Positions 43,696 to 51,946 of a DNA stretch of 64,000 nucleotides are shown here, piece after piece. The DNA is from Glycomyces sp. YM15 (GTDB lineage: Bacteria > Actinomycetota > Actinomycetes > Mycobacteriales > Micromonosporaceae), in assembly GCF_016918015.1 (NCBI RefSeq), contig NZ_JAERMK010000023.1, positions 1-64,000 on the forward strand, given 5' to 3'. A program made the translations under genes and the position numbers. Within the stretch, counting starts at the first letter, position 1; each line of letters begins with the position of its first letter. The notes beneath the pieces were generated by a model. It ran no database searches and was not told the DNA's origin. It saw nothing but the letters and a program-made list of their open reading frames with translations.

Positions 43696-45837
43696 CTATG
43701 CAATGTCGATCCTCGTGAGCCTCTGCGTGGCTCGGGTCAGCACCACGTAGGCGACGCCGGCACCGTGGGATTCGGCGACGGCTTCGAGGTCCACCGCGAT
43801 CACCGCGTCCCACTCGAGGCCCTTGGACTCCAAGGGACCCACCAGGGTGACTCGTCCATCGTGGACGATGTCGTCGAGTTCGGCATGGCGGTCGTACGGG
43901 GCGATGATGCCGACCGTGCCTTCGACGGCGTCCAGCGCCTGCACGACCGCGCCCGCCACCTCCGGCAGGAGCGCATCGGCGGCGACCGTCTTCTCGACGA
44001 CGCGCACGCCGGTCTCGCGGACGGCCTCGGGGAGGTCGATGTTGCGCAGCCGCGGCTTGGCCCATTCGGCGGCGTACTCGAAGACCTCTTTGGAGTTCCG
44101 GTAGTTCTTGGTGAGGTGGAACTCGTGGAGGCGGCCGCTCGGGACGGCGCGGCGACGGGCGTCGGCGCTCTCCCTCGGCCTGGGCCAGCTCGACTGGGCC
44201 TCGTCACCGACAATGGTCCATCCGGCGCCGCGGCCGCGGCGGCCGAGCATGCGCCACTGCATGGGCGAGAGGTCCTGGGCCTCGTCGACGATCACATGCG
44301 CGTAGTCCTCGTAGAACGCGTCGCGCGACTGCCGTTCGGGCCGGTCGTAATAGCGGTCCTGGACCGTGGAGACCTCTTGGATGCCCTCCCACGACCGAAT
44401 GCGGTCGCGGCCCCGCGGCTGGGGCTTGACGCCCAGGAGGATGCGCAGCTCGTCGAGGAGCGCCACGTCCGGGATCGAGAAGTCGGTCTCTCGCAGCGAG
44501 GCGGCGACCCCTTCGATGGCCTCCTTCTTCAGGTGCCCTTCGGCGGCGGACGCGAGGCGGCGGACGTCGCCGCCCCAGCCGAGCACGTCGGCCGGGTCGA
44601 GGTCGGGCCACCAGTGGTCGAGGAAGGTGAGGAACTCCCCGCGCGAGCCCACGTCGCGGGAGAACTTCGCCGGCTCGGCCTCTTCGATGACCGGTTTGAT
44701 CTTGCGCCACAAGGCGACCAGCAGGGCGCGGCCGGCCTCGGTCTTGGCGAGGTTCGGGCGCGGCTCCTTCTCGAAGACGCGGGCGCGGGCGGCCGCGAGC
44801 TCGGCGGCATCGAGTTTGAACACGTCGCCGCGGTAGACGATGCGCAGTTCGCTGGGCGCGCCTGGCGGGGTCTGCCGCACGAGGCGGCGCAGGATCGGGA
44901 GCATCACGGTGCCGCCCTTGACGGCCGCGACCTCGGGCCGGTCCTGGCGGGTGGCCTCGACGCCGGCGTACAGCTCGCCGAGTGAGTACAGTGCTGCGGT
45001 CTCCTCGCCGAGACTCGGGAGGACCCGCCCGATGTACTTCATGAACACCGCAGAGGGGCCGACGACGAGGATGCCCGCGGCCTCGTAGCGGCTGCGGTCC
45101 TGGTAGAGAAGGTACGCGGCGCGGTGGAGGGCGACGACGGTCTTGCCGGTGCCGGGCCCGCCGGTGATGATGGTGGCGCCGCGGCCGGGCGCGCGGATGG
45201 CGGCGTCCTGCTCGGCCTGGATCGTCGCGACGATGTCGCGCATCCGCCCGGTCCGCTTGCGGCCCAGAGCGGCCATGAGCGCGCCGTCGCCGATCACGGG
45301 AAGCCGGTCGGCGGCGTCCTCATTGAGCAGGTCGTCGCTGATCTCCTCGACGGTGCGGCCGAAGGAGCGGATGACGCGTCGCCGCGCCACTTCCTGCCGG
45401 TCGACGGCGGTCGCGCGGTAGAACGGGGCGGCGGCCGGCGCGCGCCAGTCGACCAGGAGGGTGCGGTACTCCTCGTCGCGCACCCCGAGGCGTCCGACGT
45501 GGCGGACCTTGCCGTCGTCGAAGTCGAGGCGGCCGAACACGAGGCCTTCATGCTGGGAGTCGAGGTCGGCGATGCGGCGGGCGGCCTGGTAGACGAACAC
45601 GTCGCGTTCGTACCGCGCACCCGGGACGGTGGCGGCGAGGTGGGCGTAGCCGGAGTCGCGGTTGCCTTCGGCTTCACCGCGGAGCACGTCGACGCGCGAG
45701 TACACGCGGTCGACGAAGCCCTGCTCGATCGCGATCTCCTGCTCGGGGGTGCTGGCGGGATCGGGGACGGGGACGGCGTGCGTCGTGTCGACGTCCTGCT
45801 CCTGCCGGACGTCTGCGGGGCCTGTTTCCTGGGACAC
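43696..45837 (-). CDS. helD: HelD-type RNA polymerase recycling motor (UvrD-like ATPase)
   Basis: 713 residues from GTG 45837 with GAGGAG upstream. An N-terminal coiled coil (EQEIAIEQGFVDRVYSRVDVLRGEAE) precedes split UvrD-like domains: Walker A GGPGTGKT at 226-233, DEAQDLSP near 518, and late motifs LVGPLESKGLEWDAVIAVD and YVVLTRATQRL. The length and N-terminal helices match actinobacterial class II HelD, which enters RNA polymerase channels to release stalled complexes and in some species lessens rifamycin action. It stands alone on its strand. Confidence 0.88.
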   Translation of the reverse strand: MSQETGPADVRQEQDVDTTHAVPVPDPASTPEQEIAIEQGFVDRVYSRVDVLRGEAEGNRDSGYAHLAATVPGARYERDVFVYQAARRIADLDSQHEGLVFGRLDFDDGKVRHVGRLGVRDEEYRTLLVDWRAPAAAPFYRATAVDRQEVARRRVIRSFGRTVEEISDDLLNEDAADRLPVIGDGALMAALGRKRTGRMRDIVATIQAEQDAAIRAPGRGATIITGGPGTGKTVVALHRAAYLLYQDRSRYEAAGILVVGPSAVFMKYIGRVLPSLGEETAALYSLGELYAGVEATRQDRPEVAAVKGGTVMLPILRRLVRQTPPGAPSELRIVYRGDVFKLDAAELAAARARVFEKEPRPNLAKTEAGRALLVALWRKIKPVIEEAEPAKFSRDVGSRGEFLTFLDHWWPDLDPADVLGWGGDVRRLASAAEGHLKKEAIEGVAASLRETDFSIPDVALLDELRILLGVKPQPRGRDRIRSWEGIQEVSTVQDRYYDRPERQSRDAFYEDYAHVIVDEAQDLSPMQWRMLGRRGRGAGWTIVGDEAQSSWPRPRESADARRRAVPSGRLHEFHLTKNYRNSKEVFEYAAEWAKPRLRNIDLPEAVRETGVRVVEKTVAADALLPEVAGAVVQALDAVEGTVGIIAPYDRHAELDDIVHDGRVTLVGPLESKGLEWDAVIAVDLEAVAESHGAGVAYVVLTRATQRLTRIDIA

Positions 45838-45930
45838 TGCGCTCCTCGCTCGAATTCGGGAACGCACCAGCCTAGCGCGTCGCGGCGACACCCGTCCGCC
45901 GATCATGGACTAGGGAGTGCTCGCCCACCT

Positions 45931-46356
45931 CTACGGCTGCGCGGGCCACACCCGGTACATCCACGAGTAGTCGTCGTCGATCTCGTCGAACCCGAACTGA
46001 CGGTAGAGACCTTGGGCGTCGCCGGTCGCGAGGAGCACCCGCTTGAGGCCCATCCGCTCGGCCTCCTCCGCGATGTGCGCGACGAGCCGCTTGCTCAATC
46101 CCCTGCCGCGCGCCTCGCGGTCCACGTAGACGTCGCTGAGCCACCCGAAGTACGCGTGGTCGGTGATGAGCCGCGCGAACGCGAGCTGGCGCCCGCCGCC
46201 GTCGTAGAGCCCGAACGGGAGCGAGTGGTCGATGGCGAGGTCCATGCGCTCGCGGGTGCGGCCCATGGCCCAGTACGTGTCGGTGGAGATCGCCTTGTGG
46301 ACCCACTCGCGGTCGAGCCGGTCGGGGTCGGAGGAGATCGTGTACTCGTCGCTCAT
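45931..46356 (-). CDS. GNAT-family N-acetyltransferase
   Basis: 141 residues. The acetyl-CoA-binding region is LSDVYVDREARGRGLSKRLVAHI, the R/QxxGxG/A loop of GNATs, and LATGDAQGLYRQFGFDEI is the C-terminal strand-helix pair. It resembles small stand-alone GNATs that act on small molecules or protein N-termini. No partner suggests a substrate. Confidence 0.9.
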   Translation of the reverse strand: MSDEYTISSDPDRLDREWVHKAISTDTYWAMGRTRERMDLAIDHSLPFGLYDGGGRQLAFARLITDHAYFGWLSDVYVDREARGRGLSKRLVAHIAEEAERMGLKRVLLATGDAQGLYRQFGFDEIDDDYSWMYRVWPAQP

Positions 46357-46378
46357 CGCCCCAACCTATGCCCGCGAC

Positions 46379-47083
46379 TCAGGCCGCGCCAGCCGAAATC
46401 GTGCGGCTCCCCTTGCGGCGCAGATAGATCTCGATGAACAGGAGGTTGAGCACGATCGAGCCGACGATCGCCGCGGTGTACGCGACGCTGAAGAGCGCGT
46501 CGAAGTCGCCGCCGTAGAAGCCCTCGAGCAGCGGGAGCTGCACGGCGATGAACAGCCCCAGGTAGACCCGCAGCATCACGGCGGCGAAGGTAGCGGCCAT
46601 GCTGCGCAGCATCCACCGTTCGTGCGCGGCGAAGTCGCGCGCCCGCACGGCCCGGTAGGCCCGCGCGGCCGAGTAGAGCCAGAACACGTCGAGGAACACG
46701 AAGAAGACGAGCGCGATCGGCCCGGCTGTGGTCAGGACGGCGACGACGATGCCGGTGAGCGCGCCGGGGAGGATGCCGCCGAGCAGGTAGACGCGGCCGA
46801 GGATCCGGTGGACCTTCGGGTGTCTGCGGCGGATCGAGCCGAAGAACTGGAAGGGCCCCACCAGGAGCGCGATGCCTCCGGCGACGGCGTGGGCGACGAG
46901 GACCGGCAGGTGGAGCGGCACGTTCTCGCGGATGCCGACGCGCGGTTCCATGCCCGCGAGGTAGGGCGGCAAGGCACTGAGGACGATCGCGACGCTGGCG
47001 ATGGCGACCACGACGACGGCGATGCGGCCGCGCCGCCGCCGTTTCGCGGCGTTCGGTTCCCGGGTGGTGAGGGTGGCGCTCAT
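46379..47083 (-). CDS. DUF2306 membrane protein
   Basis: 234 residues, with about seven hydrophobic helices and GAGGAG eight bases before the ATG. Family features are LLVGPFQFFGSIRRRHPKVHRILGRVYLLG and ARDFAAHERWMLRSMAATFAAVMLRVYL, with conserved His and Arg facing the membrane. Function of DUF2306 is not known. It is divergent from a MerR regulator with a palindrome between them, so its expression is probably inducible. Confidence 0.88.
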   Translation of the reverse strand: MSATLTTREPNAAKRRRRGRIAVVVVAIASVAIVLSALPPYLAGMEPRVGIRENVPLHLPVLVAHAVAGGIALLVGPFQFFGSIRRRHPKVHRILGRVYLLGGILPGALTGIVVAVLTTAGPIALVFFVFLDVFWLYSAARAYRAVRARDFAAHERWMLRSMAATFAAVMLRVYLGLFIAVQLPLLEGFYGGDFDALFSVAYTAAIVGSIVLNLLFIEIYLRRKGSRTISAGAA

Positions 47084-47112
47084 GAAGGGGTGCTCCTCGA
47101 ATTGTGAGCGTA

Positions 47113-47124
47113 ACTATCGATAGT
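47113..47124. promoter_or_regulatory. Palindromic site between DUF2306 and MerR genes
   Basis: ACTATCGATAGT is a perfect 12-base palindrome in the 95-base divergent gap, with the related half-site GCTATCATT following at 47128. MerR proteins bind palindromes in long promoter spacers, which fits. Confidence 0.6.
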
Positions 47125-47178
47125 GACGCTATCATTAAATCGAGCGGGTCACAACCACCGCTCGGGTAAGAAGGACGC

Positions 47179-47973
47179 ATGCGAATCGGAGAGCTCAGCG
47201 CCAGGACCGGGGTCCCCGTGGCCACGATCAAGTACTACGTGCGCGAGGGCCTCGTCGCCGGAGGCGAACGCACCAGCCACAACCAGGTCAGCTACGGCGA
47301 GGAGCACGTGCGGCGACTGCGGCTGGTGCGCTCCATGGTCGAGACCGGATCGCTGCCGATCGCAACGGTCCGCGAGGTCCTCGCCGAGGTCGAGGACCCC
47401 AGCCGCGACCTCGACAGCGCGCTCGGCGTCGCCAGCCGGGCCCTCTCGAGCCACCGGGTGCCCGAGGACGCCCCCGAGGAAGCCCATCTCGCGACGGCGC
47501 TGGCGATCGTGCGGCGGCGGGGCTGGAACCGGATGTCCGCCGATCACGGCTACATCCGCGCCCTCGCCGACGTCATCGGCCGGCTCGAACTGTTCGGGAT
47601 CGGCGACCTGGCCGAACTGGAGGACCGCTATGCGCGCGCGGCCGAACAGGTGGCCGAGGCGGACATCCGGCTCCTGATGCTGCGCGAGGACCGCGACGAG
47701 ATTCTGGAGACGATGATCGTGGGAACGGTGCTCGGCGACGCGCTCTTCGAGATCCTGCGGCGCATCGCCCAAGTCGAGATATCCGGCCGCGAATTCAAGC
47801 GCGATGCCCAAGGGACCGAGGCGAAGCAGCGCGAACACAAGGAAGATTTATCCACTAGGGACGGATATGCCGCACGGTCCGCCCCCGGGACGGGCACGTA
47901 TCATGCGCAAATGGCAATGTCTGCAATTGTCGGGTTTTCGACTGTGCAAGCCGATTGGGCGGTTCTACGCTGA
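47179..47973 (+). CDS. MerR-family transcriptional regulator
   Basis: 264 residues. The N-terminal MerR winged helix is MRIGELSARTGVPVATIKYYVREGLV ... YGEEHVRRLRLVRSM, followed by a coiled coil and a larger effector domain (about residues 80-205) without the metal-binding Cys of metal sensors. A divergent DUF2306 gene is the likely target. The last 50 residues (after RDAQGTEAKQREHKEDL) look low in order and may not belong to the ancestral protein. Confidence 0.88.
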   Translation: MRIGELSARTGVPVATIKYYVREGLVAGGERTSHNQVSYGEEHVRRLRLVRSMVETGSLPIATVREVLAEVEDPSRDLDSALGVASRALSSHRVPEDAPEEAHLATALAIVRRRGWNRMSADHGYIRALADVIGRLELFGIGDLAELEDRYARAAEQVAEADIRLLMLREDRDEILETMIVGTVLGDALFEILRRIAQVEISGREFKRDAQGTEAKQREHKEDLSTRDGYAARSAPGTGTYHAQMAMSAIVGFSTVQADWAVLR

Positions 47974-48081
47974 TTCCACGCACCCCGGTGGCGCGGCGGC
48001 AGAGACCAAGCCTGCTCGACCAGAGACTTTGCCGCCATCACCAGGAGGCCGTCCGACGAAGTGGGGTAGTCGAGACGGCCG

Positions 48082-48120
48082 GCGGCGGGGCTCCAACTAC
48101 CTGGCCTGGAGCCCCGCCGC
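48082..48120. terminator. Strong bidirectional terminator
   Basis: GCGGCGGGGCTCCA (48082-48095) pairs perfectly with TGGAGCCCCGCCGC (48107-48120), a 14-bp stem with an 11-base loop, between the convergent MerR and sulfotransferase genes. Confidence 0.85.
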
Positions 48121-48150
48121 TTATCCATGCCCGGACCCCGAACGCGACCG

Positions 48151-49035
48151 CTACGGGCGGTGGAGCCAGGCCAGGAGGTCCCTCGGGGCCATGGCCTCGA
48201 CCCGCTGCTCGTAGGCCGCGAGTTCCTCCGGCGTGAGGAGTTCGGCGGCCGAGCCTGAAGCGCCCCTCCGGAAGAAGGCGGCGCGGCTGCGGAACAGGCC
48301 CGCCGGGTCCGGGGCCGTCAAGTCCGCTTTCGACTTCATCGCCGAGAAGGACGCGGCCTCCACCAGTTCGGGCCAGCGCGCTTCGTCCACTTCGATGTCG
48401 AGCCATGCGGCGATGCGGCGCATCTCGCCTTCAAGGTCGGCGGCGAGGTCGGCGTAGTGCACGAGGAGGAGGTTGGGTTCGTCGCGGCGCCTCCAGGCGT
48501 CGCCGAGGTGGGCCATGACGCCGGGGAGCATGTCGGGGGCTTCGCGCGGGTCGTTCCCCGAGCGGGTCCAGCCGACGAGCCAGTCGTGGAGTTCGGGGCG
48601 CGGTCCCCGCTTGGCTTCGGGCACGGGTTCGCCGGTGAGTTCGGCGATGCGTTCGCGGATCAGGTTGGAGCCCTGGTGGTAGAGCGAGACGGCGGCGTCG
48701 AGCGGGTGGCGGGCGACCACGATGTAGCGGGCCTGGGGGTGGAACGGGATGCCGTCGAGCGGGGTGTGGGTCTTGATGAACCGGCGGTGGCCCTGGGCGT
48801 CGAGGCGCGCGAACACCTCGTCCTCGGGCTCGATGGTCCAGTCGAGCCAGGGGGAGAGCGCGGGGAGCGGCGCGGGGAGTTCGGGGGTCTGGAAGACGAG
48901 GAGGGCGCAGATCATCTGCGTCCAGGTGGTGCCGTGTTTGGATCGGGTGCTGAGGATGATGTCGCCGTCGCGGACGGGGAAGTCGAGCCAGCGGTGGCTG
49001 TCTTCCATTTCAGAGACGTATCGGTGGGGAAGCAC
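48151..49035 (-). CDS. PAPS-dependent sulfotransferase domain protein
   Basis: 294 residues. The 5'-phosphosulfate loop is STRSKHGTTWTQM near residue 30, and the 3'-phosphate motif is VVARHPLDAAVSLYHQGSN near 110; the C-terminal helix region GDAWRRRDEPNLLLVHYADL is typical of Sulfotransfer_1. It would transfer sulfate from PAPS to a hydroxyl or amine acceptor. No biosynthetic cluster surrounds it, so the acceptor is unknown. Confidence 0.88.
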   Translation of the reverse strand: MLPHRYVSEMEDSHRWLDFPVRDGDIILSTRSKHGTTWTQMICALLVFQTPELPAPLPALSPWLDWTIEPEDEVFARLDAQGHRRFIKTHTPLDGIPFHPQARYIVVARHPLDAAVSLYHQGSNLIRERIAELTGEPVPEAKRGPRPELHDWLVGWTRSGNDPREAPDMLPGVMAHLGDAWRRRDEPNLLLVHYADLAADLEGEMRRIAAWLDIEVDEARWPELVEAASFSAMKSKADLTAPDPAGLFRSRAAFFRRGASGSAAELLTPEELAAYEQRVEAMAPRDLLAWLHRP

Positions 49036-49159
49036 CGGAGGATCCTAGGACGGCAGTGGATGCGACGCAAAGAATTTTGCGTGCGTCGCGGTGGTGCGTC
49101 GCGGGCTCGGTTCCTACGATGGAGGTGAGACGTCGTCTATCGCTTGGAGTGCGATTCCT

Positions 49160-49702
49160 TTGGCCCTCAACTCGAACATGGTGCCGCTGGGCACGCCCGC
49201 CCCCGATTTCTCGCTGCCGGACCTCGACGGCGAGCTGCGGTCGCTCGCCGGTTTCGACGCGCCGATGCTGCTGGTCGCGTTCCTGTGCAACCACTGCCCG
49301 TACGTGCGGCACATCGAGCAGGTCTTCGGGGCCTTCACCGCCGGGCAGGCGGATCTGGACGTGGTGGCGATCTGCTCGAACGACGCCGAGCGCTACCCGG
49401 ACGACGCGCCGGCGGGGCTCGCCGACCAGGTGGCGCGCGCGAGCTGGACGTTCCCGTACCTGGTCGACGGGTCGCAGGAGGTCGCGCGCGCCTACAGCGC
49501 GGCGTGCACCCCGGATTTCTTCCTGTACGGGCCGGACCGGGCGCTGGCCTACCGGGGCGCGTTCGACGGTTCGACCCCCGGCAACGGCGTGCCCGTCACC
49601 GGGGAGTACCTGGAGCGGGCGATCGAGCTGGTCCGCCGGGGCGAGCCGGTGCCCGAGCCGCATTACCCGTCGACGGGCTGCGGCATCAAGTGGCGGTCCT
49701 AG
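49160..49702 (+). CDS. Thioredoxin-like / AhpC-TSA redox protein
   Basis: 180 residues from TTG 49160 (MALNSNMVPLGTPAPDFSLPD), which fits the usual N-terminus of this family; ATG 49178 is the alternative. The redox motif is FLCNHCPYVRHIE, a CxxC at residues about 48-51. GYxx-type ending HYPSTGCGIKW carries another conserved Cys. Likely a cytosolic thiol-disulfide reductase or peroxiredoxin-like protein. No partner gene is adjacent. Confidence 0.85.
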   Translation: MALNSNMVPLGTPAPDFSLPDLDGELRSLAGFDAPMLLVAFLCNHCPYVRHIEQVFGAFTAGQADLDVVAICSNDAERYPDDAPAGLADQVARASWTFPYLVDGSQEVARAYSAACTPDFFLYGPDRALAYRGAFDGSTPGNGVPVTGEYLERAIELVRRGEPVPEPHYPSTGCGIKWRS

Positions 49703-49842
49703 ACGAGCGTCCCTTGGCGCACCTCGATGACGGGCGCGGCCCGACCCTGGAGGCGACGCGGCGCCGGCGGCTCGAGGCGGTGGACGCCGAGGAGGCGGCC
49801 AAGACCCGGCGGCGCGTTGTCCGCCGCGCATCTGCCCCGCGC

Positions 49843-50436
49843 CTATCGCCAAAGACTGTGCAGCGCGATCTCCAGCTCGCCGAGCATGTTGCGCAGCAAC
49901 GGCATCGAGAGGCCGATCACGGTTCCCGGGTCGCCGTCGATCCGGTCGATGAACGCCGAACCGTAGCCGTCGAGCGTGAACGAGCCCGCGACGTGCAGCG
50001 GCTCGCCCGTCGCCACATACGCGGCGATCTCCTCGTCGGAGACCTCGGCGAAGTGGACCTCGGTCCCCGCCGAGCGCACGATCTGCCGGTCGGCGGCCAC
50101 ATCGATGAGGCAGTGCCCGGTGTAGAGCGTCCCGGAACGGCCGCGCATCCGCTTCCAGCGCGAGGTCGCCTCCTCGGGGCCCTCGGGCTTGCCGAGGATC
50201 TCGTGCCCGAAGTGCAGCACCGAATCGCATCCCAGCACCAGCGAATCCGGTCCCACCAGGTTGAGGACCGCCTGCGCCTTCATCTCCGCGAGCGTCGCGG
50301 CCAGCTCGGCCGGGTCATGGCCCATCACGCGGCTCTCGTCCACACCCGAGACGATCACCTGCGGCTCGAGACCGGCAGCCTTCAGCAGCTCGCGCCGCGC
50401 AGGGGACTGCGAGGCCAGAACGAAGGGCCTGCTCAA
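49843..50436 (-). CDS. maf: Maf-type nucleoside triphosphate pyrophosphatase
   Basis: 197 residues. LASQSPARRELLKAAG is the Maf signature, and VLGCDSVLHFGHEILGKP carries the catalytic Asp. FTLDGYGSAFIDRIDGDPGTVIGLSMPLL closes the active site. Maf proteins hydrolyse modified or noncanonical nucleotides and slow septation. The ATG overlaps the accE stop by four bases, the standard actinobacterial accE-maf coupling. Confidence 0.95.
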   Translation of the reverse strand: MSRPFVLASQSPARRELLKAAGLEPQVIVSGVDESRVMGHDPAELAATLAEMKAQAVLNLVGPDSLVLGCDSVLHFGHEILGKPEGPEEATSRWKRMRGRSGTLYTGHCLIDVAADRQIVRSAGTEVHFAEVSDEEIAAYVATGEPLHVAGSFTLDGYGSAFIDRIDGDPGTVIGLSMPLLRNMLGELEIALHSLWR

Positions 50437-50642
50437 CGGTCCATACCCCTGCGGGCCGGGACCGCCGTGTCACGCCAGGAACGGCGCACCCGCAGCTGCA
50501 GGCCCGGGTTCGACCAGGCGGCCCGGCGAGTCGGGGCCTCGGACTCCTCTACCGGGCGCGGCAGCGCGGTGATCAGCCCGACCAGCGCGGCCAGTTCTTC
50601 ATCAGTGGGGTTGCCACGGACGACCTTGAGTTCCAGACTCAT
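50433..50642 (-). CDS. accE: Acyl-CoA carboxylase epsilon subunit
   Basis: 69 residues. LKVVRGNPTDEELAALVGLI and the basic W-containing tail NPGLQLRVRRSWRDTAVPA match the ACC_epsilon family of actinobacteria, which bridges biotinylated and carboxyltransferase subunits of acyl-CoA carboxylases. It is six bases after the NYN gene and overlaps maf by four bases. The beta subunit accD lies beyond the NYN gene at 51947-53521. Confidence 0.88.
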   Translation of the reverse strand: MSLELKVVRGNPTDEELAALVGLITALPRPVEESEAPTRRAAWSNPGLQLRVRRSWRDTAVPARRGMDR

Positions 50643-50648
50643 CGAGAA

Positions 50649-51662
50649 CTACTCCTCGTCGATATCGAATTCGCGGTGCACCCGCTCCCAGAAGCCGTCG
50701 CGGACCCAGATCCGCGCTTCCGGGTGGTCGCGTAGAGAGTAGCCGAGTTCCTTCTCGGCTTCCACCAGCAGCTCCTTGTCGATGACCGTCGGCAGCTGCG
50801 GGCCCGGAAGCAGATCCGCGATGTTGTCCGCGCCCCTGGTCAGCAGCCACTTGTGGCCCACGTACTCCCCGATCTGGCGCACGGTCTCGGGGTCGAGCTT
50901 CTCACCGGTCTGCGTGGTGCGCACGAACTTCGGCCGGGCGGACTCGGCTTGGGCCAGCGCCTCGGCCGCGTTCATGGTCACGGCCACGGACTGGCGCTGG
51001 CCGAAGACCGCGGCCGGGCTCGGCACGCGCGGCTCGGGCTGCGTCATCGGCGCGCCGACCATGCTGTACGTGGCGGCCGCGGCGGTGCCGCTCTTGGTGA
51101 AGTAGGCCCGCAGGTCCTCGGCTTCGATCGTGGCCACGGTGTCGGACTCCCACACCAGGCGCTCGGCCTGGTTGGTGCCGTACGGCGGCTCGACGCCCCA
51201 GAGGTGGACGCGCACGCCGTAGGCCTGGGCGACCTCGACGGCCGGGACCATGTCCTCGTCGCCGGCGAGGAGGATGGCCTCGTGGACGGCGTGGTGGCGG
51301 GCGAGCAGTTCCAGGTCGGAGCGGATCTGCGCGTCGACGCCCTTCTGCTGGCCGCGCGAGTTGAGGTTGCCGAGGCGGACTTTGACGAATTCCATGTTGG
51401 CGATGACCCGCTGGTCGACCGTGGGTACGCGGTCGCGGGCGGCGTCGAACCAGTAGAGGCGGAGCAGTTCGCCGTCGGAGAGGTGGTGGGCGGCGCGTTC
51501 GATGAGGGATTTGATCAGCTTCTCGGCGTCGACTCGGTAGTCGCGGCGGGAGGTGGCGTCGAGCAGGAGCTCCGCCGCCGCCGCGTAGAGGTAGCCGACG
51601 TCGATCAATATGGCGTACCGCCGGGACGGCAGCCCTGGCAGCATCCCTCCGATAGGTGTCAT
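50649..51662 (-). CDS. NYN-domain putative RNA nuclease
   Basis: 337 residues from ATG 51662. A PIN/NYN domain covers about 15-190: YAILIDVGYLYAAAA, GVDAQIRSDLELLARHH, ILLAGDEDMVPAVEVAQAYGVRVHLWG, giving the acidic cluster of LabA/NYN nucleases. A second segment (about 260-335, GHKWLLTRGADNIADLLPGPQLP ... YSLRDHPEARIWVRDGFWERVHREF) resembles an OST-HTH/LOTUS-like or NYN-associated C-terminal module. It starts the NYN-accE-maf operon, an unusual place for it. Target RNA unknown. Confidence 0.82.
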   Translation of the reverse strand: MTPIGGMLPGLPSRRYAILIDVGYLYAAAAELLLDATSRRDYRVDAEKLIKSLIERAAHHLSDGELLRLYWFDAARDRVPTVDQRVIANMEFVKVRLGNLNSRGQQKGVDAQIRSDLELLARHHAVHEAILLAGDEDMVPAVEVAQAYGVRVHLWGVEPPYGTNQAERLVWESDTVATIEAEDLRAYFTKSGTAAAATYSMVGAPMTQPEPRVPSPAAVFGQRQSVAVTMNAAEALAQAESARPKFVRTTQTGEKLDPETVRQIGEYVGHKWLLTRGADNIADLLPGPQLPTVIDKELLVEAEKELGYSLRDHPEARIWVRDGFWERVHREFDIDEE

Positions 51663-51857
51663 GGCCCACTCCCAACGTCGGGCGGGACGAATTGTCCCGC
51701 TTCCCCCAGCTCTATAAGACGGTACCCGGATCGGACGCCAGGGATGGGAGTGGTGCGCGTCGCTTCGCGTGGCAAGGCGGTTTGAGCCGGTGACGGGCGC
51801 TCCCTGCGCGGCGGACGCGTGGAGCGCTCACCGGATCGAGTGAGAGTGGACGGCAAA

Positions 51858-51919
51858 GGACGGCGGGGCCTGTGCGCCTGCGCGGTTCGCAGGCGTCACT
51901 GTGGGCTGCCCCGCCGTCC
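51858..51919 (-). terminator. Two-tier hairpin terminator after accD
   Basis: Outer stem GGACGGCGGGGC (51858-51869) with GCCCCGCCGTCC (51908-51919); inner stem CGCCTGCG (51875-51882) with CGCAGGCG (51888-51895). It lies 27 bases past the accD stop on the minus strand. Confidence 0.75.
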
Positions 51920-51946
51920 TCGCGGTACGTCCTTGGACGGTGTCGC

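Noticed and set aside
49703-49842. Coding-looking stretch after the thioredoxin-like gene (LAHLDDGRGPTLEATRRRR)
   Set aside because: It continues an overlapping frame that runs through thioredoxin and maf in the wrong phase. It has no start signal of its own and is probably GC-rich noise.
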